A stretch of DNA of 9,744 nt from Microcaldota archaeon (lineage in GTDB: Archaea > Micrarchaeota > Micrarchaeia > Anstonellales > Bilamarchaeaceae), in the NCBI GenBank assembly GCA_013425425.1, contig JACCLJ010000082.1, positions 1-9,744 of the forward strand. The letters run 5' to 3'. The translations under genes and the position numbers were made by a program. This document shows, in pieces, positions 1 through 5,544 of this stretch; the stretch's first letter is position 1; every line of letters starts with the position of its first letter. A model generated the notes under the pieces. The model was not told where the DNA came from. It was given only the letters and a program-made list of their open reading frames with translations, and made no database searches.

Positions 1-837
1 CATGGCAATCAGGAACCGCCTTGCGCCCATCTCCTTCCTGTCGTAATATTTTATGAAATACCTGCTCGCAAGCACCGCACCCGCCATGAAAACGAGCACC
101 GTGAGGAATGTCGTTGCGACGCTGGCAAGCGCGCCGCCTTCCGCGGAAGTCGCGTTTATGACGATGGAAAGGACGAGCAGGCCGAGCACGTCGTCTATCA
201 CTGCCGCGCCTATTATCACCTCGGCGAATCTTTTGCCGAGCAGCCCCATGTCCTTGAGTATCGCAACCGTGACGCCTACGCTGGTTGCGGTCAGCGCGGC
301 TCCGACGAACATGGAATATGCGAAATCTCCTCCTGTCATGGAAGCGTAAAGATAGCCGCAGACGAACGGGAGAACGACGCCCGCGGTCGCAACCATCATG
401 TTCTCTTTCGAGAATATGCGCTCTATCCGGCTGTGAAGCCCGACCTTGAAAAGGAGGATTACCGCGCCGAGCTGCGCGAAGACCGCTATCACGCCCTGGT
501 CCCGTATTATCTCCGGCGGGTTTGGAGGAAGGCTGAATGGCAGGTTAAGGGAGAGAAGAAAGCCCCACATGAGGCCCATGAAGCTTGCGCTCATGACCAT
601 TCCCAGAAGCATGAGGATTATGACGCTCTGCTGCTTGAGGTAAAACACCGCCATTTCCGCGAGCACCGCAAGAAGCAGGAGGAAAACTATCTCGAAATAT
701 ACGTGCTTCTCCTCCTCCACCTGCCCGAAGATGCTCGTGCGCACTATGGAGAAGACGAGGAGCAGGAAGATGAATACCAGGGCTAATGCCGCAACGGAGT
801 ATATTCGTTCAACCACCGTCGTCTTTTCTTCAGCCAT
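1..837 (-). CDS. CPA2-type monovalent cation/proton antiporter, N-terminal part (3' end beyond window)
   Basis: Translating the minus strand from ATG 837 gives 279 codons with no stop down to base 1, so the gene runs off the left edge. The product is a polytopic membrane protein expected to exchange Na+ or K+ for protons. Hydrophobic segments lie near residues 15-33, 47-68, 71-97, 116-132, 147-166 and 174-193. The CPA2 hallmark is clear: an A-L-T-A-T-S-V-G-V stretch at 181-189, then V-I-I-G-A-A-V-I-D-D-V-L-G-L at 207-220 with the ion-binding acidic pair D215-D216. The stretch before residue 45 appears to add an extra membrane helix ahead of the usual family start. A weak GGGTGG site (842-847) precedes the ATG. 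It lies 17 bases after the 42-residue zinc-ribbon gene on the same strand and is probably cotranscribed with it. The ion cannot be named from the sequence; the family call is secure. Confidence 0.88.
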   Translation of the reverse strand, partial: MAEEKTTVVERIYSVAALALVFIFLLLVFSIVRTSIFGQVEEEKHVYFEIVFLLLLAVLAEMAVFYLKQQSVIILMLLGMVMSASFMGLMWGFLLSLNLPFSLPPNPPEIIRDQGVIAVFAQLGAVILLFKVGLHSRIERIFSKENMMVATAGVVLPFVCGYLYASMTGGDFAYSMFVGAALTATSVGVTVAILKDMGLLGKRFAEVIIGAAVIDDVLGLLVLSIVINATSAEGGALASVATTFLTVLVFMAGAVLASRYFIKYYDRKEMGARRFLIAM

Positions 838-854
838 GCAGCCACCCGCGATGC

Positions 855-983
855 CTATTTTTCATGCTCTATCTTATGGAATTTCAGGACGCAGTCGAAG
901 CAGAGGTCCGCAAAGCCCCTTGCCCGCCCCATGAAAACCCTCCGGGTCTCTTTCTCCTTTCCGCAAAGAAAGCATTTTGCCAT
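855..983 (-). CDS. Tiny zinc-ribbon-like protein (42 aa, CxxC...CxxC)
   Basis: ATG at 983 to TAG at 855 encodes 42 residues. It begins M-A-K-C-F-L-C-G-K and has a second pair C-F-D-C at 28-31. The two CxxC pairs (C4/C7 and C28/C31), spaced by 20 residues rich in Arg and Lys, are what a minimal treble-clef or ribbon zinc site looks like; metal binding is inference. A TATA-like box (1005-1014) is centred about 27 bases before the ATG, the leaderless arrangement used by neighbouring genes, and there is no Shine-Dalgarno site. The gene fills the gap between the HIT gene and the antiporter, ending 17 bases before the antiporter start. Function unknown; a nucleic-acid-binding or regulatory role is possible. 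It is shorter than usual gene-calling cutoffs and easily missed. Confidence 0.68.
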   Translation of the reverse strand: MAKCFLCGKEKETRRVFMGRARGFADLCFDCVLKFHKIEHEK

Positions 984-1004
984 GAACCGGTCTGGGCGGT
1001 TAAT

Positions 1005-1014
1005 CTTTTTATAT
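1005..1014 (-). promoter_or_regulatory. TATA-like box for the zinc-ribbon/antiporter pair
   Basis: The minus strand reads ATATAAAAAG here, centred about 27 bases upstream of the ATG at 983. This predicts a leaderless or nearly leaderless transcript and supports the 42-residue ORF as a real gene. Confidence 0.55.
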
Positions 1015-1033
1015 GTTCCAAGCGGCTTTTTTG

Positions 1034-1462
1034 CTAGTCTTCCGAATAGAACCTGATTTTCGCGGCGACCTGCTCCAGGTCCTCTCTCGATGTCTCATTT
1101 TCATACTTCGGAGGCATGTGGAGCCAGAAGCCGTCGCTCCGGTATCTCGGTATGACGTGGAGATGCACGTGGAAAATCTCCTGCCCCGCTTCGGTTCCGT
1201 CGGCCAGGATGTAGTTGACGCCCCTGCATTTCAGTTTCGACTTTTTCAGCGCCGTGGCCATCTTTTTGGCGACCCTGAATAATTCCCCGACCAGCTCGTC
1301 TTCCAGTTCGGTGAGCAGTTCGGCGTGCTTTTTCGGGATGATCAGCAGATGGCCCGGCGTAATGGGCTTGGTGTCCATGAAGACCAGCATGTTCCTGTTT
1401 TCGTATATCTTCGTGCTCTGCGATTTTCCCCTTGCAATGCTGCAAAATATGCATTCTGACAT
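1034..1462 (-). CDS. HIT-family nucleotide hydrolase/transferase (histidine triad protein)
   Basis: A 142-residue cytoplasmic protein with the full histidine-triad architecture: an N-terminal C-I-F-C motif (C4, C7) that, together with H46 in P-K-K-H-A, is the usual zinc site of this subgroup; G-H-L-L-I-I-P at 37-43; and the catalytic triad H-V-H-L-H-V-I at 98-104. The family hydrolyses nucleoside phosphoramidates or dinucleotides, or transfers nucleotides; the substrate here cannot be told. Length is normal for bacterial and archaeal Hit proteins. ATG 1462 is chosen because M-S-E-C-I-F-C is the standard family start and a TATA-like box lies about 26 bases upstream. It is transcribed divergently from the MBL-fold gene and appears monocistronic, since the next minus-strand gene has its own promoter. 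Confidence 0.95.
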   Translation of the reverse strand: MSECIFCSIARGKSQSTKIYENRNMLVFMDTKPITPGHLLIIPKKHAELLTELEDELVGELFRVAKKMATALKKSKLKCRGVNYILADGTEAGQEIFHVHLHVIPRYRSDGFWLHMPPKYENETSREDLEQVAAKIRFYSED

Positions 1463-1482
1463 GTGGTTAATATGCCTGATTG

Positions 1483-1492
1483 TATATTTAAA
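1483..1492 (-). promoter_or_regulatory. TATA-like box for the HIT gene
   Basis: The minus strand reads TTTAAATATA, centred about 26 bases before ATG 1462. No Shine-Dalgarno site is present, so the transcript is probably leaderless. Confidence 0.6.
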
Positions 1493-1509
1493 GCTAAATC
1501 CGGCCCAGG

Positions 1510-1519
1510 TTTTTTAAAT
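1510..1519 (+). promoter_or_regulatory. TATA-like box for the MBL-fold gene
   Basis: TTTTTTAAAT lies about 32 bases before ATG 1548. The expected transcript start is around 1541, giving a leader of only a few bases. The 85-base divergent region 1463-1547 holds this box and that of the HIT gene. Confidence 0.5.
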
Positions 1520-1547
1520 CCGCATCCGTTAATCTCACGGTATTCGC

Positions 1548-2615
1548 ATGAGAAAGAAGCGGCTGATAAGGATTCTCGTACTCCTCGCCTTGCTGGCGTT
1601 TGCGGCATTCATGGCGCTGCGTGTTTTGAATGAAAACGAAGCGGGCGAACCGCAACCCCAGCCACAAAACAATCCGCCCGTTGCCGTGCCCGAAGGGTGC
1701 GGCCTGCTCAAGGTGTATGTGATCAATGTCAGCCAGGCGGACGCGATACTGATAATCACGCCGGGAAACAAAACCATCCTCATAGATTCCGGCTCCGGCA
1801 TGAAGAGGAATTCCTCAGCCAATGCCATCGCCTTCCTCAAGCGCATGCATGTAAGCAGGATAGATTACCTGATCGCATCGCATTATCATGAAGACCATAT
1901 CGGCGGCATGGAAGACGTATTCTCGGATTTTGAAGTGGGAACTGTATACGACAACGGTAACTGTGGCAGCTATTCGAGCGGCGTGCAGCGCACCTTCGAG
2001 AGCTATCTCTCATCCCGCCCGCACGTCGCCGTAAGCCATGACATGGAGCTCAACATCGACTCCTGCCTTTCCGGGGCACGGCTCCTCGCCCCGTACGACC
2101 GGCCGGAGGGATGCTGGCCGTCCAATAGCGATACGTCGAATGAAAATGAGAATTCCGTCGTCCTCCGCATGGTTTATGGCAACACCTCATTCTTGTTTGC
2201 AGGCGATTGCGAAAGCAATTGCGAGCAGGCACTCGCGCAGAAAGGCGCGGAAATAAAATCCGATTTCCTTAAGGTCGACCACCACGGCAGCGCGACATCT
2301 TCAACGCCGCCTTTCCTTGCGGCGGTAGGCGCGCGCTATTATGCGATTTCAACCGACAGGGCAAGAAGCGTTGTTGACGGCTATTACCATCCCAGGCAGG
2401 CCGCGCTATCGAACATCTATGCGCAGGGCGCCAGCGGTGCGGGAAGCCTTTTCAGGACTGATTTAAACGGGGACATAGCCGCGATATCTGATGGCAGGCG
2501 GATAGACGTAACCGTGCAGGAAGTTACTGGAAGATGCCAGCTGTTCAGCGGCTATTCAAGTGCGGATGTTTCAAGCTATGGGGCAATCCCAGCGCTTGCA
2601 GCCGAGTGCGAATGA
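1548..2615 (+). CDS. Membrane-anchored ComEC-like metallo-beta-lactamase-fold hydrolase
   Basis: A 355-residue protein. It has a basic N-terminus (R-K-K-R), one hydrophobic helix at about 8-25 that looks like a signal anchor, a Pro/Gln-rich linker at 33-48 and then a metallo-beta-lactamase domain. The domain starts with V-I-N-V-S-Q-A-D-A-I-L-I (the ComEC F-x-D-V-G-Q-G-D-A signature in altered form) and T-I-L-I-D-S-G. It carries S-H-Y-H-E-D-H-I-G-G with metal ligands H112, H114, D116 and H117, then F-A-G-D at 217-220 and V-D-H-H-G-S at 243-248. This is the stand-alone soluble version of the ComEC/Rec2 C-terminal domain, without the channel. Several cysteines in the outer domain may form disulfides. 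It probably acts outside the membrane on nucleic acid or a phosphoester; the substrate is unknown. No competence gene is adjacent. Confidence 0.88.
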   Translation: MRKKRLIRILVLLALLAFAAFMALRVLNENEAGEPQPQPQNNPPVAVPEGCGLLKVYVINVSQADAILIITPGNKTILIDSGSGMKRNSSANAIAFLKRMHVSRIDYLIASHYHEDHIGGMEDVFSDFEVGTVYDNGNCGSYSSGVQRTFESYLSSRPHVAVSHDMELNIDSCLSGARLLAPYDRPEGCWPSNSDTSNENENSVVLRMVYGNTSFLFAGDCESNCEQALAQKGAEIKSDFLKVDHHGSATSSTPPFLAAVGARYYAISTDRARSVVDGYYHPRQAALSNIYAQGASGAGSLFRTDLNGDIAAISDGRRIDVTVQEVTGRCQLFSGYSSADVSSYGAIPALAAECE

Positions 2616-2635
2616 GAGTATAAAGAGAAATGCGT

Positions 2636-2644
2636 CTTATTTTT
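2636..2644 (+). terminator. Possible T-tract terminator after the MBL-fold gene
   Basis: A short T-rich run (CTTATTTTT) begins 21 bases after the TGA of the MBL-fold gene, with no strong hairpin before it. Archaeal termination often uses T-tracts alone. It abuts the stop of the convergent transporter gene. Confidence 0.35.
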
Positions 2645-3647
2645 ACCATCCCGGCAGGTATTCCTCCCTGAACATCTGCGCCATCAGCACGAATACGGCA
2701 AGAATGAGCGGCCCTATGATTATTCCCGTCACACCGAAATACATTATGCCGATAATCAGCCCTATGAGCGATATCAGCGGATGCATCTCCCCCACCTGCC
2801 GCTGGACTCTCTGCCTGACAAAGCCGTCGAAAATATAGCTCAGGAAAGCGCCCCAGAGAAGAATTCCGATTCCCGCAGGATAGTTTCCCGTAATCAGATA
2901 ATAGGCAGCCGCGGGTATCCATATGACCTGTATGCCGATTATCGGGATGAAGGCCATTATGGTGCCGGCCAGCACCCAGAAAAAGAAATGGTTCGAACCG
3001 AGATAAGCCAGGCCCGCGGCAAGCAGCACTCCGAGAACGATGGAAGCCGCGCCGTTGCCTATGAATGTCGTGTTGATCACATGGCTGAACTCCTTCATGA
3101 GCCGGTTTGCATTTTTTTCGCTGAACGGAATGATTGTCTGCATCGTCTTCGTCGCTTTTTCATTTTCAGTCAGCGCATAGTATAGGAGGAGGTACAATAC
3201 CACTACGTTGAGCGTAAAGCTCACGACGGCCTCCACCACGACGATGCTGATGCCGCTTACAAAAGCCGCCAGCACATCCACGTGGCTCATTATCAGGGCG
3301 GTTATCGCCGCCGAATCGTATCCGAGATATGCGGCGAACGGAGCGAGGGTATCCGTTATCTGCTGCGCATCTGCGAGTATGTAGCCTACTTCGGCGAAGA
3401 AAAGGTAGGCAAGATAGGATAGCGGGATTATGATGAGCACGAATGACAGGACTATGACGGAAACCGCGGATACTGTCTTGTTTTTTGTCCTGTTGAGCAG
3501 TTTCAGGTACAATGGCTTGAAAAGAACGTATATTATAGCCGCGCCGGATATCCCCGCAAGGAGAGGCAGGAAGGCAAAAAGCAGGAAAAACGCGAGAAGC
3601 GCAAGTATCAGCAGCGCAAAATATTTTTTTTCGTTGGCTATTTTCAT
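2643..3647 (-). CDS. AI-2E/PerM-family (UPF0118) membrane transporter
   Basis: A 334-residue integral membrane protein with the family layout: two N-terminal hydrophobic segments (about 11-26 and 28-45), a third near 58-85, a less hydrophobic central region (about 88-190) around a helix pair, and a C-terminal bundle. The bundle includes G-N-G-A-A-S-I-V-L-G near 200, F-I-P-I-I-G near 235 and a final G-L-I-I-G-I-M-Y-F-G-V-T-G-I-I-I-G-P run. These late Gly/Pro-rich motifs are the clearest signature. Family members export small molecules or autoinducer-2, or act as Na+/H+ antiporters; the substrate here is unknown. Length is typical (330-370). ATG 3647 is supported by a TATA-like box 27 bases upstream. 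The gene is convergent with the MBL-fold gene and downstream of the parvulin gene, but has its own promoter. Confidence 0.92.
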   Translation of the reverse strand: MKIANEKKYFALLILALLAFFLLFAFLPLLAGISGAAIIYVLFKPLYLKLLNRTKNKTVSAVSVIVLSFVLIIIPLSYLAYLFFAEVGYILADAQQITDTLAPFAAYLGYDSAAITALIMSHVDVLAAFVSGISIVVVEAVVSFTLNVVVLYLLLYYALTENEKATKTMQTIIPFSEKNANRLMKEFSHVINTTFIGNGAASIVLGVLLAAGLAYLGSNHFFFWVLAGTIMAFIPIIGIQVIWIPAAAYYLITGNYPAGIGILLWGAFLSYIFDGFVRQRVQRQVGEMHPLISLIGLIIGIMYFGVTGIIIGPLILAVFVLMAQMFREEYLPGW

Positions 3648-3668
3648 GATTCCAGAACGCAGATAATG

Positions 3669-3679
3669 TTTAAAATAAG
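3669..3679 (-). promoter_or_regulatory. TATA-like box for the AI-2E-family transporter
   Basis: The minus strand reads TTATTTTAAAC, centred about 27 bases before ATG 3647, which predicts a leaderless transcript. Confidence 0.55.
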
Positions 3680-3683
3680 AATG

Positions 3684-3698
3684 CCCGGAGGAACCGGG
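3684..3698 (-). terminator. Small hairpin plus T-rich run after the parvulin gene
   Basis: On the minus strand, two bases past the parvulin TAA, a perfect 5-base-pair stem (CCCGG and CCGGG, 5-base loop) is followed by CATTCTTATTTT. The arrangement resembles a weak intrinsic terminator. The T-rich part also forms the TATA-like box of the transporter downstream, so the two signals are fused. The stem is short and could be chance. Confidence 0.4.
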
Positions 3699-3700
3699 AA

Positions 3701-3976
3701 TTATTTCCTTTCGGTTACCTTTATGATATGGTAGCCGAACTGCGTTTTCACGGGCCCGGACACTTTCCCCGGTTCGAGCGAGAATGCAACATCCTCGAAT
3801 TCCTTCACCATCTGGCCTTTCGAGAAAAAGCCCAGGTCCCCGCCCTGCTTCCCGCTCGGGCAGGAGGAGTATCTTCTCGCCAGCGCGGCGAAATCCCCGC
3901 CTTTCCCAAGATCAGCGATTATCGAATTCGCCTTTTCCATTGAATTTACCAATATGTGGCTTGCCCTTACTTTCAT
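3701..3976 (-). CDS. Stand-alone parvulin-type peptidyl-prolyl cis-trans isomerase
   Basis: A 91-residue single-domain rotamase expected to speed proline isomerisation in the cytoplasm; it has no signal peptide or membrane segment. Family landmarks are all present: R-A-S-H-I-L-V with catalytic-site H7, F-A-A-L-A-R-R-Y-S-S-C-P with C39, G-G-D-L-G-F-F near 45-51, M-V-K-E-F with M56 and F60, and the closing T-Q-F-G-Y-H-I-I-K-V with F80 and H83. Length matches minimal parvulins (about 92 residues), which are common in bacteria and some archaea. ATG 3976 has a GAGGTGA site 7 bases upstream (3984-3990) that overlaps the stop of the small gene before it, so the two are probably translated from one message. 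Confidence 0.95.
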   Translation of the reverse strand: MKVRASHILVNSMEKANSIIADLGKGGDFAALARRYSSCPSGKQGGDLGFFSKGQMVKEFEDVAFSLEPGKVSGPVKTQFGYHIIKVTERK

Positions 3977-3988
3977 GCCTGGTTCACC

Positions 3989-4144
3989 TCATTCCTCTTC
4001 GGCGAATTTCCTTATCTCTTCGAAATTTTCCACTATCAGCTTCGCCTTCGTCTTTCCGAACTGGAATGGGTATTTGTCATCCTCATTCCTTTTCAGGACG
4101 ATGAGCTTGTTTCCCTTGTATTCGCCGAAATCTACTACGGACAT
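3989..4144 (-). CDS. Small conserved-looking protein (51 aa), possibly PC4/YdbC-like
   Basis: A longer reading frame opens at 4183, but the start is placed at ATG 4144 because GGAGGT lies 6 bases upstream and the preceding 13 codons overlap the likely promoter and leader. The product opens M-S-V-V-D-F-G-E-Y-K-G-N-K-L-I-V-L-K-R and continues D-D-K-Y-P-F-Q-F-G-K-T-K-A-K-L-I-V-E-N then a Glu/Lys-rich helix. Beta strands followed by one helix recall PC4-like single-stranded DNA-binding proteins (compare YdbC), but this is resemblance from memory. It may equally be an uncharacterised small family. It is cytoplasmic, with no cysteines. It is first in a two-gene unit with the parvulin, 12 bases downstream. 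It is certainly coding; the function is unsure. Confidence 0.78.
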   Translation of the reverse strand: MSVVDFGEYKGNKLIVLKRNEDDKYPFQFGKTKAKLIVENFEEIRKFAEEE

Positions 4145-4150
4145 AATGAT

Positions 4151-4156
4151 ACCTCC
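4151..4156 (-). promoter_or_regulatory. Shine-Dalgarno site fixing the start of the 51-residue protein
   Basis: The minus strand reads GGAGGT six bases before ATG 4144. It decides against the longer frame that opens at 4183. Confidence 0.75.
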
Positions 4157-4185
4157 GCTATTTTGTGGATTATGGCTGTGCATAA

Positions 4186-4194
4186 TAATTTAAA
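4186..4194 (-). promoter_or_regulatory. TATA-like box for the small protein/parvulin unit
   Basis: The minus strand reads TTTAAATTA, centred about 46 bases before ATG 4144. A transcript start near 4164 would give a leader of about 20 bases that contains the GGAGGT site. Confidence 0.5.
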
Positions 4195-4234
4195 CCGACC
4201 GCTGTACGGCGGGATTAAATCTACTCGATAAATA

Positions 4235-4245
4235 GATTTTTATTG
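4235..4245 (+). promoter_or_regulatory. TATA-like box for the PqqD-like/precursor pair
   Basis: GATTTTTATTG is centred about 26 bases before ATG 4267 and no Shine-Dalgarno site precedes that ATG, so the message is probably leaderless. The box lies in the 122-base divergent gap between the parvulin unit and the island. Confidence 0.5.
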
Positions 4246-4266
4246 ATAACCCGAGAATAGCAATCG

Positions 4267-4533
4267 ATGCCGTACTCCAAGAATCCGAACCTGATTGAAA
4301 AAGATACAGACACCGGATTACTGATATTCGACACCCGTTCCGGCCGGATGATGGAGCTGAATGCAACCGCAAAACTGCTATGGAAAAAATCGAACGCGAA
4401 ATTTGAAGCGGAAGACCTCAAGAAAATAATCCAGGATAATTGCGTGTCTGTCAAAAATCTCGAAGCAGATCTTGCGGATTTCATTAAAAATGCCCTGAAG
4501 CACGGGCTGGTGAGCGAAAATGGAGAAGATTAG
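4267..4533 (+). CDS. PqqD-like peptide-recognition (RRE) protein
   Basis: An 88-residue stand-alone PqqD-family protein. Such domains have a three-stranded winged-helix fold that binds the leader of a peptide precursor and presents it to modifying enzymes. Visible features: an N-terminal strand region with D-T-D-T-G-L-L-I-F-D (13-22), the family core M-M-E-L-N-A-T-A-K-L-L-W (28-39, the L-N-x-T-A-x-x-I-W signature), then a helical half ending D-L-A-D-F-I-K-N-A-L-K-H-G-L-V (68-82), matching the family's closing D-V-x-x-F-L-x-x-L-x-x-x-G-L-L. Length is normal. Its last 14 bases overlap the 29-codon ORF downstream, whose Y-x-x-P-x-I motif is the kind of sequence such domains grip. The start is the first ATG, with a TATA-like box 26 bases upstream. 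The family call is strong; the role as leader binder is inferred. Confidence 0.9.
   Translation: MPYSKNPNLIEKDTDTGLLIFDTRSGRMMELNATAKLLWKKSNAKFEAEDLKKIIQDNCVSVKNLEADLADFIKNALKHGLVSENGED
4509..4513 (+). promoter_or_regulatory. Shine-Dalgarno site for the candidate precursor peptide
   Basis: GGTGA lies six bases before ATG 4520, inside the end of the PqqD-like gene. It is the same core motif used before the parvulin and kinase-like genes, and is the main reason to believe the short ORF is translated. Confidence 0.6.
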
Positions 4534-4609
4534 CTACGTCAAGCCGGAAATCAAGGAAGTGTGGGACGAGGATATAGGCCCGCTCGGGGTCTATCTCCTG
4601 GAAATGTGA
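4520..4609 (+). CDS. Candidate RiPP precursor peptide (29 aa)
   Basis: ATG 4520 to TGA 4607-4609 encodes 29 residues. The first part contains S-Y-V-K-P-E-I-K-E-V-W, whose Y6-x-x-P9-x-I11 matches the leader motif (YxxPxL) recognised by PqqD/RRE proteins in lasso-peptide systems. After an acidic D-E-D-I stretch comes the ending GPLGVYLLEM (20-29). If cut before G20, Gly is position 1 and Glu position 9, the spacing of lasso macrolactam rings, but only Met would remain as a tail, too short for a threaded knot. The Thr normally two residues before the cut is Asp here. The gene overlaps the PqqD-like gene by 14 bases (+1 frame), has GGTGA at -6, and its 3' end overlaps the opposite-strand glycosyltransferase by 19 bases. 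T5 (4614-4618) follows. Most likely a modified-peptide precursor; a chance ORF cannot be excluded. Confidence 0.6.
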   Translation: MEKISYVKPEIKEVWDEDIGPLGVYLLEM

Positions 4610-5484
4610 CCTGTTTTTCTGGATTCGGAGCAATAGCCGTTGTGGAACCCGATTGTCTGTATTCGGTGCAGCACCGCAAAGGCGGCCCGTTCATATAACC
4701 CGCGCTTCCCGCCGCCATACTTGTCGAAGTATGAGCGTGGTGAAATGAGGTTGCGGAGCAGCGTCGCCCAGCTCCTGTCCAGCGCCTTGCCCTCCAGCCG
4801 GGCTACGGTCGCCACCCCGGTCCCGTGGAGGAAGGATTTCCTGTAGAGGCCTCCTACGTCCGTAACATATCTGTGTCCGACTTTCCCAAAATCGAAATTC
4901 TTGAGGTAATATCCCTTTCTGAGAATCCTGAGCGACAGGTCGATGTCCTCCCCGATGATTATCCGTTCGTCGAAACCGCCCACGTCCAGCAGGGCCCGGC
5001 GCCTGTACATGGCGTTCGTGGTCGCAAGGTGGATCGCCATGTTCCCAAATCCCACCCCCCGGCCGGCTCTTTTGAAATCCAGATATCTCGCAATCAGGCA
5101 GTCTTCGAGCGGGACGACTACCCCGCCTATGCCCGCGCACTTCTCGTCTTGCGGAAAGGCGCCTGACAGCTCCGACAGCCAGCCCGGATCAGGTACGCAG
5201 TCATCATCCGTGAATGCGATAAACCGCCCCCTAGCCCTCATTATCCCGACATTCCGTGCTGCTGCCGCGCCCCTTTTCTTTTCCACATGATAGGACAGGC
5301 CCGATGAGCCTTTGCGCTTGAAAGACTCGACGATATCCAATGTGTCATCCGAAGATCCGCCATCAACTACTATGACCTCGAATCTTTCCTTTGGGATGCT
5401 CTGGCGTTCGAGGGCGGCCAAGCACTGCCTGATGTCCCCTGCGCGGTTGTAGGTCGGAATGACGACGCTGATCTCAACATCCAT
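4591..5484 (-). CDS. Family-2 glycosyltransferase (GT-A fold)
   Basis: A 297-residue cytoplasmic or membrane-associated enzyme that transfers a sugar from a nucleotide donor. It opens E-I-S-V-V-I-P-T-Y-N-R, the classic GT2 start, followed by V-I-V-V-D-G-G-S-S-D-D-T (37-48), R-G-A-A-A-A-R-N-V-G (71-80) and the metal/donor motif F-T-D-D-D-C (D93-D95). The acceptor-side motif G-G-F-D-E-R...G-E-D-I-D-L (catalytic-base region E179-D180) is intact. There are no convincing transmembrane helices. ATG 5484 is preferred over an in-frame GTG nine bases upstream, because GTGA precedes it and the TATA-like box at 5510-5522 puts the transcript start near 5490. It is convergent with the candidate precursor, overlapping it by 19 bases, and divergent from the nucleotidyltransferase. 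Acceptor unknown: a modified peptide or a surface glycan. Confidence 0.93.
   Translation of the reverse strand: MDVEISVVIPTYNRAGDIRQCLAALERQSIPKERFEVIVVDGGSSDDTLDIVESFKRKGSSGLSYHVEKKRGAAAARNVGIMRARGRFIAFTDDDCVPDPGWLSELSGAFPQDEKCAGIGGVVVPLEDCLIARYLDFKRAGRGVGFGNMAIHLATTNAMYRRRALLDVGGFDERIIIGEDIDLSLRILRKGYYLKNFDFGKVGHRYVTDVGGLYRKSFLHGTGVATVARLEGKALDRSWATLLRNLISPRSYFDKYGGGKRGLYERAAFAVLHRIQTIGFHNGYCSESRKTGHISRR
4611..4620 (+). terminator. Possible T-tract terminator after the candidate precursor
   Basis: Two bases after the TGA of the 29-codon ORF, the plus strand reads CTGTTTTTCT, with T5 at 4614-4618. Archaeal polymerases can stop at such tracts. It lies within the 3' end of the opposite-strand glycosyltransferase gene. 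Confidence 0.3.
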
Positions 5485-5509
5485 ATCTCTCACTGATAAA
5501 GCTGTTGAA

Positions 5510-5522
5510 TCATATTTTTAAT
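5510..5522. promoter_or_regulatory. Shared TATA-like element between divergent GT2 and nucleotidyltransferase genes
   Basis: A single A/T block (core CATATTTTTAAT) sits in the 60-base gap. Its centre is about 29 bases before ATG 5545 on the plus strand and about 32 bases before ATG 5484 on the minus strand. No second candidate box fits either gene, so one element may serve both directions. Confidence 0.45.
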
Positions 5523-5544
5523 CGGTACCATCCACATCAGATGC

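Noticed and set aside
433..786. Plus-strand 117-codon frame rich in Glu, His and Arg
   Set aside because: It lies opposite the antiporter, whose minus-strand translation shows clear family motifs; the odd composition is that of an antisense shadow.
4145..4183. N-terminal extension of the 51-residue protein to an ATG at 4183
   Set aside because: The extension would include the GGAGGT site and the predicted transcript leader; the ATG at 4144 is better placed.
4196..4216. Short inverted repeat CCG/CGG around CTGTA in the divergent gap as an operator
   Set aside because: Only three paired bases beyond chance; too weak to support a binding-site call.
4520..4609. Straight call of a canonical lasso peptide
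   Set aside because: Only one residue would follow the presumed ring, the Thr before the cut is missing, and no cyclase or leader protease is in the window; the ORF is kept only as a candidate precursor.
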